Source of the DNA: Fidelibacterota bacterium
GTDB lineage: Bacteria > Marinisomatota > Marinisomatia > Marinisomatales > UBA1611
DNA: 26,141 bases
Reading direction: 5' to 3'
NCBI GenBank assembly: GCA_002722105.1
Contig: PBKF01000035.1
Location: 20,167 to 46,307 of the forward strand
Part shown: positions 1 through 6,917 of the stretch, one piece after another
How the letters are laid out: every line of letters begins with the position of its first letter
Position numbering within the stretch: the first letter of the stretch is position 1
Program-made: the position numbers and the translations under genes
Notes under the pieces: generated by a model
What the model was told of the DNA's origin: nothing
Databases searched by the model: none
The model's input: the letters and a program-made list of their open reading frames with translations, nothing else

Positions 1-693
1 CGTGATGATATTGATCAAATTATTTGCCTTGGAGATTGCTTCGCTTTGGGGCCAGAACCGGAAAAGACACTCGAGATGTTACAATCCATCGATGGCTGTA
101 TTTTTGTACGAGGTAATCATGATCGATATCTTTTAGAAAGATTATGGGAAGATGAATTACCTTCTTTAGAGGGAATGGATCCATATGATCCTATCTGTCA
201 AGCTATTGTTCGAAATGAAGAATGGACTGCTGGAAAACTTGGGCAAGCAGGAAGAGATTTTTGTGATAAAATGAAAATTGCTCATCGTGAAATTGTCGGT
301 AATGTTTTGATTGAATTTACTCATGCATGGTATAAACGAGATGATAAGCCACCTTCAGTTAAAGAAGCAATGGACTGGCGGGATCACGTTATGGAAGCAC
401 ACCCGGAAATTGAAAAAGTTTTATTTGTACATGGGCATGTCCATGTACCAAGACACCAAGTGATTGGAAATCTTACAATACTATGTCAAGGAGCTACCGG
501 GCTGCCTTTCGATCGTGATCAGCGTGGATCCGTAGCCTTCCTTTCAGTGAATAATGGAGTTGTGGACTGGAATGTTGAGCGTTATGAATATGAACATGAA
601 AAAACAACTGAACAGCTAGAAGAACGAAAACCGCCCTTTTTCACCAATCTCAAAAATACAATCAAATTCGCATCTATTCGTAACGACCTATAG
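1..693 (+). CDS. Metallophosphoesterase, calcineurin-like (5' end missing)
   Basis: The reading frame is open from base 1, so the gene begins upstream of the window; the TTG at 46 is internal. The visible 230 residues carry the metal-binding motifs of the calcineurin-like phosphoesterase superfamily in order: LGD (residues 10-12 of the visible part), GNHD (38-41), a histidine in FTHAW (about 107), and GHVH (145-148). The first motif, D-x-H, lies outside. The spacing resembles the small YfcE/MJ0936-like or diadenosine-tetraphosphatase-like single-domain enzymes, which are cytoplasmic two-metal phosphodiesterases or phosphatases. The substrate cannot be read from the sequence. The stop codon lies inside a 12-bp perfect palindrome (685-696), and the next gene starts 40 bases on. 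The family call is firm and the activity unknown. Confidence 0.85.
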   Translation, partial: RDDIDQIICLGDCFALGPEPEKTLEMLQSIDGCIFVRGNHDRYLLERLWEDELPSLEGMDPYDPICQAIVRNEEWTAGKLGQAGRDFCDKMKIAHREIVGNVLIEFTHAWYKRDDKPPSVKEAMDWRDHVMEAHPEIEKVLFVHGHVHVPRHQVIGNLTILCQGATGLPFDRDQRGSVAFLSVNNGVVDWNVERYEYEHEKTTEQLEERKPPFFTNLKNTIKFASIRNDL

Positions 694-733
694 GTCTACC
701 CGTCGTAATTTGTGCGACTGATTATAATTTAAT

Positions 734-1849
734 ATGTATTATTTTGACCATAGCGCGACTACACCAATTCACCATGATGTTTTGTATTTAATGAATGAGA
801 TCCAAAGAAATGTATACGGAAATCCATCCAGTGTTCATCAATTGGGAAGAAAAGCACGCTCCACTATTGAAACTGCAAGAAAACAAGTTGCAAAGTCTAT
901 TGGCGCAAAACCAAATCAAATCATATTCACCAGCGGAGGTACAGAAGCCAACAACCATGTTTTATGGTCTCGTTTAGGACAGAAAAATAATCATGTTGTT
1001 ACCGATGAGATTGAACATCCTGCTGTATTAGAAGTTCTTCAAAACCTCTCATCAAGTGGCTTGGAGCACGACCTGGTATCTGTTGATGATAAAGGATGTG
1101 TATCTATAAATGAAATTGAACTGGCCATTTCAGAAAAAACGGGACTAGTTTCCGTTATGCTGGCAAACAATGAAGTTGGAACTATACAACCAATTCAAAA
1201 AATTGTCGAGATTGCAAACAAACAGGAAGTTTTAGTGCATACAGATGCGGTTCAATGCTTAGGGAAAATGCTAATCAACGTAGTTGAATTAGATATAGAT
1301 TTCTTAAGCCTTTCTGCTCACAAGTTTTATGGTCCAAAAGGCATAGGTATTCTTTTTGTTAAAGATTGTTCTGTTTTGTCTTCTTTTATCATTGGAGCAA
1401 ATCAAGAAAATGCACTAAGAGCCGGTACCGAAAATATTGCATCCATTGCAGGAATGGGACTTGCTGCAGAATTAGCTACATTAGAATTAGAAAACCACAT
1501 ACAACATTTGACTGAATTAGAGACCCAGTTTAAAATTGGGCTCACTTCTTTTTTCAAGGATGCAAAATTTAATGGCGACCCTAAAAATAAACTACCGGGA
1601 CTTATAAGTGTTTCTTTCCCAGGTTTTAGATCGGACATCCTGATGACAAAGCTTGATCGTGCAAATATGGCTGTCTCAAGTGGCTCTGCCTGTGGTTCAG
1701 GTAATATTAAACCATCAGCTATTTTATCAGCAATGGGCATTGATGAGGAAACCAATATCTCTACCCTTCGTATTAGTTTTGGGACTTCTAATACTTGTGT
1801 AGAAGTAGATCTTCTTTTAGCTGAACTAGAATTACTATTAAGCAACTGA
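734..1849 (+). CDS. Cysteine desulfurase (NifS/IscS family)
   Basis: This is a PLP-dependent enzyme that takes sulfur from L-cysteine as a persulfide and hands it to acceptor proteins. The 371 residues are near the usual length. The N-terminus YFDHSATTP is typical of the family. TSGGTEANN (about 66-74) is the phosphate-binding region, His95 lies in IEHPA, Asp171 lies in HTDAVQ, and Lys197 in SAHKFYGPKG is the expected PLP Schiff-base lysine. Cys320 in SSGSACGSG is the catalytic persulfide cysteine. There is no clear Shine-Dalgarno sequence before the ATG. The stop codon overlaps the mnmA start by one base, so the likely client is tRNA thiolation, although the enzyme could also serve Fe-S cluster assembly. 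No IscU- or SufU-like scaffold gene is adjacent in this window. Confidence 0.93.
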   Translation: MYYFDHSATTPIHHDVLYLMNEIQRNVYGNPSSVHQLGRKARSTIETARKQVAKSIGAKPNQIIFTSGGTEANNHVLWSRLGQKNNHVVTDEIEHPAVLEVLQNLSSSGLEHDLVSVDDKGCVSINEIELAISEKTGLVSVMLANNEVGTIQPIQKIVEIANKQEVLVHTDAVQCLGKMLINVVELDIDFLSLSAHKFYGPKGIGILFVKDCSVLSSFIIGANQENALRAGTENIASIAGMGLAAELATLELENHIQHLTELETQFKIGLTSFFKDAKFNGDPKNKLPGLISVSFPGFRSDILMTKLDRANMAVSSGSACGSGNIKPSAILSAMGIDEETNISTLRISFGTSNTCVEVDLLLAELELLLSN

Positions 1850-2922
1850 TGGGTCATATTGCAGTTGGAATGAGTGGTGGTGTTGACAGTGCTGTAGCTG
1901 CTTCCCTCCTTATTGATCAAGGTTATGTGGTAGAAGGACTATTTATGAAAAATTGGGAGGAAGAGTCAGAATATTGTTCTGCAGAACAGGATTATAAAGA
2001 CGCCCTTCAGGTCTGTGATAGATTAGGCATTCCACTTAGATCAGTCAATTTTGCTAAAGAATATTGGAACAGAGTATTCAAGCATTTTTTAAATGAATAT
2101 AAAAATGGCCGGACACCTAATCCAGATATTCTTTGTAATACAGAAATCAAATTCAAGGAATTTCTCCAGTATGCATTAGATCTTGGCGCAGAAAAAATTG
2201 CCACAGGGCATTATGTTAGAAGCAATAGTTCCAATGGAGAGACTATTTTATTAAAAGGATTGGACCCTGCAAAAGATCAAAGCTATTTCCTGTACCGGTT
2301 GAATCAAAACCAAATAAACAGTGCCCTTTTTCCAATAGGGGAAATTGAAAAAGACAATGTACGAAAGCGTGCTCAACAACTGGGCTTTGATAATTATGAC
2401 AAAAAAGATAGTGTAGGTATTTGTTTTATTGGTGAAAGAGATTTTAAAGCATTTTTACAACAATATATTCCAACCCAACCTGGAGATATAGTCACAACCA
2501 ACGGAAAGACAGTGGGGCAACATGATGGTCTTATGTATTATACTTTAGGCCAAAGAAAAGGCTTAGGTATTGGGGGTGGTCATGGTGAAACAGGTGATGC
2601 TTGGTATGTTTTAAGCAAAGACTTATCGAATAATGAATTAATTGTTGGGCAGGGCCACAATAACGATGGACTTTATCAATATTGTCTCACAGCATCTCAA
2701 CTTCATTGGATTTCCGGTAAAGCACCTCAAAATAAAACCATAAATGCAAAAATTAGATATCGCGCTAATGATGCAATATGCAAAATCATAGATTTAACTG
2801 ATAATAAAATTTCTGTTAAATTTGCTGAACCACGTTTTGCCATTGCACCGGGACAATCTGTTGTATTTTATGATGGTGATGTATGTCTTGGTGGAGCTGT
2901 GATTGATAAAGCATTTAATTAA
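1849..2922 (+). CDS. mnmA: tRNA-specific 2-thiouridylase MnmA
   Basis: The enzyme adenylates and then thiolates U34 of tRNA-Lys, -Glu and -Gln, using sulfur relayed from a cysteine desulfurase. The 357 residues match the family length. The PP-loop SGGVDSAV (about 9-16) binds ATP. Cys96 in NPDILCNTEIKF and Cys192 in SVGICFIGERDF match the two catalytic cysteines (102 and 199 in the E. coli enzyme). GHYVR and KDQSYFLYRL are conserved tRNA-contacting and active-site segments, and a C-terminal beta-barrel (about 270-357) follows. The ATG shares its A with the TGA of the preceding cysteine desulfurase gene, a re-initiation arrangement that ties sulfur donor and thiolase together. The stop overlaps an AAGGA that could serve a small downstream frame. 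Confidence 0.96.
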   Translation: MGHIAVGMSGGVDSAVAASLLIDQGYVVEGLFMKNWEEESEYCSAEQDYKDALQVCDRLGIPLRSVNFAKEYWNRVFKHFLNEYKNGRTPNPDILCNTEIKFKEFLQYALDLGAEKIATGHYVRSNSSNGETILLKGLDPAKDQSYFLYRLNQNQINSALFPIGEIEKDNVRKRAQQLGFDNYDKKDSVGICFIGERDFKAFLQQYIPTQPGDIVTTNGKTVGQHDGLMYYTLGQRKGLGIGGGHGETGDAWYVLSKDLSNNELIVGQGHNNDGLYQYCLTASQLHWISGKAPQNKTINAKIRYRANDAICKIIDLTDNKISVKFAEPRFAIAPGQSVVFYDGDVCLGGAVIDKAFN

Positions 2923-2934
2923 GGAAAAATCTAG

Positions 2935-3178
2935 TTGCACAATAACCAATTAGCAGCACTTATCATCGAAAGCCGGGTCAAAGAACTGAAAACAAAGAAA
3001 GATTTTTGGAAACAAACTTTGATGTTGAAATCCTGTGATTTCAAAGATCTAAATGATGAATAGATATCATTAGAGCTTCAACAAAAGTAGGCCCATATTT
3101 GGTTTCATAAAGTGGATTATTCCAGTTGTATTGATATTGATATTAAAACTTCAGATCAGGTTAATTTCTGGAAGTAAA
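2935..3178 (+). pseudogene. Possible decayed small gene in the mnmA downstream gap
   Basis: An AAGGA (2921-2925) sits 9 bases before a TTG that opens a 42-codon frame ending at a TAG (3061-3063). The translated text looks like ordinary soluble protein (IIESRVKELKTKKDFW). The same frame runs past the first TAG, meets a second TAG at 3088-3090, and continues to about 3120. After a one-base shift around 3117-3122, another coding-looking stretch (IDIDIKTSDQVNFWK) ends in TAA at 3176-3178. Two in-frame stops plus one shift suggest debris of a single gene of about 80 codons. Alternatively, only 2935-3063 is a real 42-residue gene, or the region is non-coding. I do not recognise a family. The rest of the 2923-3244 gap shows nothing else apart from the mini-frame at 3183. 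Confidence 0.25.
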
Positions 3179-3182
3179 GATA

Positions 3183-3254
3183 ATGAAAAAAAATGTACTC
3201 TACCTATTTTGGAACAATTCTTCCTGTATTAAATTCATTCTTATATGCAGCTAA
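3183..3254 (+). CDS. Possible 23-codon leader ORF
   Basis: An ATG at 3183 lies 7 bases after GGAAG (3171-3175), one of the few good Shine-Dalgarno matches in the window. The frame encodes 23 residues beginning MKKNVLYLF and stops at 3252-3254, overlapping the first 10 bases of the next gene, which itself has no visible ribosome-binding site. This geometry would allow translational coupling. It could equally be a broken signal-peptide start left by a frameshift, or chance in A-rich DNA. Confidence 0.22.
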   Translation: MKKNVLYLFWNNSSCIKFILICS

Positions 3255-3715
3255 TTTTAAAACAGATTCTTATCATTTCTTGCCTATGCTCTCTGATGTT
3301 AGCACAGTTCCGCATAGATGTACCTGTTAAAACATTACCATCGAATTTAAATGGTGAATTAGATGGACATTCATCCCTTAGTCTTTTTGATCATGCACGA
3401 TTTGATATGTCGCATGGATTTAGCATGCAAATGATTAGTATGGGAGAACAATCTATATCTATGGCAGGATTTACTAATCGAATAAACTATCTTGCTATGG
3501 ATAATTTAAATTTGGATGTCAATGTCACTTTGTTTAAAACCCAGATACCATTTCAGCAACAAGTTACCTTACTGGATCAGTTGGATATCGCTTATGATGC
3601 AGGCATCACTTATCAACCCACCAAGAATTCATTTTTGGAACTTCGATTTCAAAAAATACCACACTATCAAAGATACCAAACCTATTCACCCTTCAACCAA
3701 AGGATCGTTAAATAA
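3245..3715 (+). CDS. Small exported protein, beta-rich, unknown function
   Basis: The protein has 156 residues. An N-terminal hydrophobic run (about 5-20, ILIISCLCSLMLA) followed by QF looks like a Sec signal peptide. CLCSLM contains cysteines but is not a convincing lipobox. The mature part alternates polar and hydrophobic residues (FSMQMISMGEQSISMAG, LNLDVNVTLFKTQI, SFLELRFQKIP) as in outer-membrane beta-strands. It resembles short hypothetical outer-membrane proteins of FCB-group bacteria with a methionine- and serine-rich first strand, but I cannot name a family. No Shine-Dalgarno is visible, and an in-frame TAA 15 bases upstream rules out a longer start. The stop codon directly abuts the GTG start of the next gene, so the two are probably co-translated. 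At this length it could be a small barrel or a periplasmic beta-protein. Confidence 0.65.
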   Translation: MQLILKQILIISCLCSLMLAQFRIDVPVKTLPSNLNGELDGHSSLSLFDHARFDMSHGFSMQMISMGEQSISMAGFTNRINYLAMDNLNLDVNVTLFKTQIPFQQQVTLLDQLDIAYDAGITYQPTKNSFLELRFQKIPHYQRYQTYSPFNQRIVK

Positions 3716-4258
3716 GTGGCAAGAAAAAAAGGTTTTAGACGCAAAAAGAAAGCCCAATCCCAAAGCATAACACTGAATGCTGCCATCGGAATAGTTGGCG
3801 TACTTCTCTTAGGTTTTATATTTTCTTTTTCCAGAAATATAACCCATACTGGCGTACCTATTGAAGTCACCTTCCCGGAAATTAAAAACCAGCCTCGTCT
3901 GGCTGTGGATGTTTATGAAGAAAATCCAATTCAGAATATTAAAGTAGAAGTTTTGAATGGATGCGGCATTACCGGAATTGCTGCCAAAACAGCGGACCTT
4001 CTTAGGTCCAACCAAGTTGACGTAATTCGTTCTGATAATGCCGATCATCATGATTATCCAAATACAGTTATCATCAGCCGAAATGAAAATGTAGAAAGCC
4101 TAAAAGCAGTATCTGAATCGTTCGGTTTGGCCATGAATGATGAGAAGCATGTATTGATCGTTCCGGATGAATCTCTTGGTGTAGATGTGACAGTTATTTT
4201 AGGAAAAGATATTCACGAATTTCCTGAACTATCTGGACTCATTCCAATAGATCAATAA
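3716..4258 (+). CDS. Membrane-anchored LytR_C domain protein
   Basis: This 180-residue protein has a very basic N-terminus (KKGFRRKKK, 4-12), one transmembrane helix (about 19-38) and an extracytoplasmic LytR/CpsA/Psr C-terminal domain (about 74-163). That domain begins IKVEVLNGCGITGIAAKTAD and continues with the DVIRSDNADHHDYPNT region typical of LytR_C. The catalytic LytR-CpsA-Psr phosphotransferase domain is absent, so this is a stand-alone LytR_C protein, probably a cell-envelope protein of unassigned role. The start is a GTG immediately after the TAA of the previous gene, and its own TAA immediately precedes the ATG of rsfS, so both junctions have zero spacing. LytR-family genes lie next to rsfS in several bacterial groups, which fits. 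Confidence 0.85.
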   Translation: MARKKGFRRKKKAQSQSITLNAAIGIVGVLLLGFIFSFSRNITHTGVPIEVTFPEIKNQPRLAVDVYEENPIQNIKVEVLNGCGITGIAAKTADLLRSNQVDVIRSDNADHHDYPNTVIISRNENVESLKAVSESFGLAMNDEKHVLIVPDESLGVDVTVILGKDIHEFPELSGLIPIDQ

Positions 4259-4642
4259 ATGTCCAATAGCGATCAGGAATTTGTTTCTGAACAGCCTCTA
4301 CTTCAGGAAATTGTAGAACTCGCCCTCCAAAAAAAAGCCAAAAATTTAATTGCATTAGATGTTAGAGGCTTATCCTCTGTGGCTGATTTTTTTGTAATTT
4401 GTTCTGGAGACTCAGATCCTCAAGTTAAAGCGATCTCAGATAGTATTCGTAAGGGTACCCCACAAAAGCCTAAACATATGGAAGGCTATGAAAATCTCAA
4501 TTGGGTTCTAATAGATTATTTTGATGTCCTGGTTCATATTTTCAATAATCAAGAAAGAGGATATTATGGTTTGGAACGATTGTGGGCTGATGCACCAATA
4601 AACAAGTTTAATAATGAAACACCTGAAAAACAAAATAACTGA
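4259..4642 (+). CDS. rsfS: Ribosomal silencing factor RsfS (Iojap/DUF143)
   Basis: RsfS binds ribosomal protein uL14 and blocks 30S-50S joining in starvation. The 127 residues are the normal length. The core is plain: LDVRGLSSVADFFVICSGDSDPQVKAI (about 36-62), then MEGYENLNWVLIDYFDVLVHIF (about 79-100), and the end ERGYYGLERLWADAP. The ATG directly follows the stop of the LytR_C gene, and the last 29 bases overlap the start of argS in another frame, implying coupled translation of two ribosome- and translation-related genes. Confidence 0.95.
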   Translation: MSNSDQEFVSEQPLLQEIVELALQKKAKNLIALDVRGLSSVADFFVICSGDSDPQVKAISDSIRKGTPQKPKHMEGYENLNWVLIDYFDVLVHIFNNQERGYYGLERLWADAPINKFNNETPEKQNN

Positions 4643-6248
4643 AGCTATTTCTTCTATCCTTTCATCTTTGTCTTATCCGATGAAAGGGTTTTCTCTTGCT
4701 CCGCCCAAAAACTCAGAATTTGGAGATTTGTCTACAAATATTTCATTGCTAATTACCAAAGAATTAAAAATTTCACCGATGGAAATCGGGCAAACTATTA
4801 TGAAAAATTTGAATAAAAATTTGCCTGATTATATTTCAGAAATTACTTTAACAGAACCAGGTTTTATCAACTTTAAAATTGCACCATCATTTTTCCAGAA
4901 TAAGATTAGAGATATTATGGAGAAGGGAGAAGATTATGGAAAAGGAAAAAATGGATCAGGAAAAACTGCAAATGTTGAATTTGTCAGCGCTAACCCTACA
5001 GGGCCTTTAACTGTAGGACATGGTAGGAATGCTATCTTAGGTGATACTCTTTCCAATATTTTAGAATGGCAAGGTTACCAAGTGACTCGGGAATATTATT
5101 TTAATGACGCAGGACGACAAATGCGAATTCTGGGGCAATCAGTCGAGGCCCGTTATTTTGAGAATTTAGGTAAGGATATTGAATTTCCGGAAGATGGGTA
5201 TGAAGGCAACTACATCAGAGATATTGCACAATCTGTACTAGATAAATACGGCCGAGAATTAGATATGGGAGAATCAATATTTAAAGAGCATGCGGAAAAA
5301 ACCATATTTCAGAACATAAAAAATAGTCTAAAAAATCTCGGAGTTTATTTTGATCAATTCACCAATGAAAAAACATTTTATAGCAATGGAGAAATTGACA
5401 AATTTTTAGATGAATTACGAGCCAAGGATCTAATCTATGAAATGGATGGTGCGACCTGGTTTAAGACTAAAGCATTAGGTAAAAAACAAGACCGGGTCTA
5501 TATTAAAAGTTCTGGTGAACCTACATACCGCGTTCCAGATACAGCATATCATCGAGACAAAATCAATCGTGGTTTTGATCTTATTATTGATATTTTTGGT
5601 GCTGACCATGCAGATACCTACCCTGATGTGCTTTTGGCATTAGACGCTTTAGGGCTTAAAACGGACCATATTAAAGTACTCCTTTATCAATTCGTAACAC
5701 TATTACGTTCAGGCGAAAAAGTAAAAATGTCTACCCGGAAAGCAAACTTTGTTACTATGGATAAATTGGTAAAAGAAGTTGGTCCAGATGTTGTTCGTTA
5801 TTTTTTCATTATGAGAAGTATGAACACTCATCTTGATTTTGATTTAGACTTAGCTGCTGATCAATCAGACAAAAATCCTGTTTTCTATCTCCAGTACGCC
5901 TACGCAAGGATTTGTAATATAATTAGACATGGTCAGGATACAGGATATGTTTTTAACCAGGATAGTGACTTGAATCTTCTCACACACCAAGATGAGTTAA
6001 AACTGCTTAGACATATGGTTCGATTTCCTGAATTTATAGAGTTAGCCTATCATAATCTTGAACCACAAAATATTGCAAATTATTTACAAGAATTGGCTGC
6101 AAAATTTCACAAATTTTATAGTCAATGCCGAGTTATAACAGAAAATAAAGAACTGTCCAATGCCAGACTAGCATTGGTATGCACAGTAAAGGTTGTATTA
6201 ACGAACGGTTTGAAAGTATTAGGAATTTCTGCACCGGAAAAAATGTAA
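4614..6248 (+). CDS. argS: Arginyl-tRNA synthetase
   Basis: This class I aminoacyl-tRNA synthetase charges tRNA-Arg. The 544 residues are at the short end of the usual range for bacterial ArgS. The N-terminal tRNA-recognition domain (1-100) shows SEFGDLSTNIS. The HIGH-type signature is in NPTGPLTVGHGRNA (127-140), with TVGH in place of HIGH, a common ArgS variant. The catalytic core has DAGRQMRILG and YRVPDTAYH, the KMSKS equivalent is KMSTRKANF (about 370-378), and a DALR-type helical anticodon domain ends the protein. The chosen ATG overlaps rsfS by 29 bases and gives the expected N-terminus; it has no strong Shine-Dalgarno. marC follows after 6 bases. Confidence 0.97.
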   Translation: MKHLKNKITEAISSILSSLSYPMKGFSLAPPKNSEFGDLSTNISLLITKELKISPMEIGQTIMKNLNKNLPDYISEITLTEPGFINFKIAPSFFQNKIRDIMEKGEDYGKGKNGSGKTANVEFVSANPTGPLTVGHGRNAILGDTLSNILEWQGYQVTREYYFNDAGRQMRILGQSVEARYFENLGKDIEFPEDGYEGNYIRDIAQSVLDKYGRELDMGESIFKEHAEKTIFQNIKNSLKNLGVYFDQFTNEKTFYSNGEIDKFLDELRAKDLIYEMDGATWFKTKALGKKQDRVYIKSSGEPTYRVPDTAYHRDKINRGFDLIIDIFGADHADTYPDVLLALDALGLKTDHIKVLLYQFVTLLRSGEKVKMSTRKANFVTMDKLVKEVGPDVVRYFFIMRSMNTHLDFDLDLAADQSDKNPVFYLQYAYARICNIIRHGQDTGYVFNQDSDLNLLTHQDELKLLRHMVRFPEFIELAYHNLEPQNIANYLQELAAKFHKFYSQCRVITENKELSNARLALVCTVKVVLTNGLKVLGISAPEKM

Positions 6249-6254
6249 AAAATA

Positions 6255-6917
6255 ATGATTGAATTTATTAATTCTGAATTTCATTTTTTTATTCTTTGCC
6301 TAACAACCCTTTTTACATTGATTAATCCAATTGGAATTGCACCAGTATTACTGGTTATGACTGAGAGGTTCTCTAAACAAGATAGAATTAATATTGCCAA
6401 GACCGGCTCACTTATAGCTTTTTTAACTTTAATTATATTTTCTATTCTGGGTTCAGTCATTTTCAATTTTTTTGGAATTACAATTGAGGCCTTTCAAATC
6501 ATGGGAGGCATTTTATTTTTTCGTAGTGGTTTGAAAATGTTGGATGCAAAATTAAGCAGATCTAGGACTACACCTACTGAACAGGAAGAATCCCAAGAAA
6601 GTGATGATATTGCTATCAGTCCCATTGGTATTCCTCTTATTGCCGGGCCTGGGGCAATTACGGCCTCAATGCTCTTATCAAGTCAAACACCTCAGCTATA
6701 CAGTTATGCTACTCTGGTAGTATCAATATTACTTGTATTATCTATTGTTTATTTGATTTTACGAAGTGGGAATATCATATTAAGGGCCCTTGGATACACT
6801 GGAATGCGGATTATACAACGGTTGATGGGATTAATTTTAATGGTAATTGCAGTACAGTTTATAATTGATGGCGTCTTAACAGTAGTAGAACCAATAATCA
6901 ATAATTCATCACTTTAG
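6255..6917 (+). CDS. marC: MarC family integral membrane protein (UPF0056)
   Basis: The 220 residues form about six hydrophobic helices in the MarC arrangement. The first helix carries the conserved TLINPIGIAPVLL (about 17-29), the third IMGGILFFRSGLKML, and the second half begins with ISPIGIPLIAGPGAIT (about 119-134), the family's other signature. An acidic cytoplasmic loop (about 101-118) separates the halves. The transported substrate is not established for the family; the old multiple-antibiotic-resistance link was not upheld. It follows argS by 6 bases, probably in the same transcript. Its last 9 bases overlap the end of the convergent giant gene. The symbol denotes the family, not orthology. 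Confidence 0.9.
   Translation: MIEFINSEFHFFILCLTTLFTLINPIGIAPVLLVMTERFSKQDRINIAKTGSLIAFLTLIIFSILGSVIFNFFGITIEAFQIMGGILFFRSGLKMLDAKLSRSRTTPTEQEESQESDDIAISPIGIPLIAGPGAITASMLLSSQTPQLYSYATLVVSILLVLSIVYLILRSGNIILRALGYTGMRIIQRLMGLILMVIAVQFIIDGVLTVVEPIINNSSL

Noticed and set aside
685..696. 12-bp perfect palindrome GACCTATAGGTC at the end of the phosphoesterase gene
   Set aside because: It has no loop, no T-run and spans the stop codon; not a terminator. Possible operator, but with no further support.
1402..1920. 172-codon minus-strand frame opposite the cysteine desulfurase
   Set aside because: The plus-strand product is a complete, motif-rich enzyme; the antisense translation is low-complexity serine-rich text with no domain.
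2935..3120. TAG read-through (amber recoding) in the gap after mnmA
   Set aside because: Other genes here, such as the phosphoesterase and marC, end in TAG as a real stop, and the frame also needs a shift to continue, so decay explains it better.
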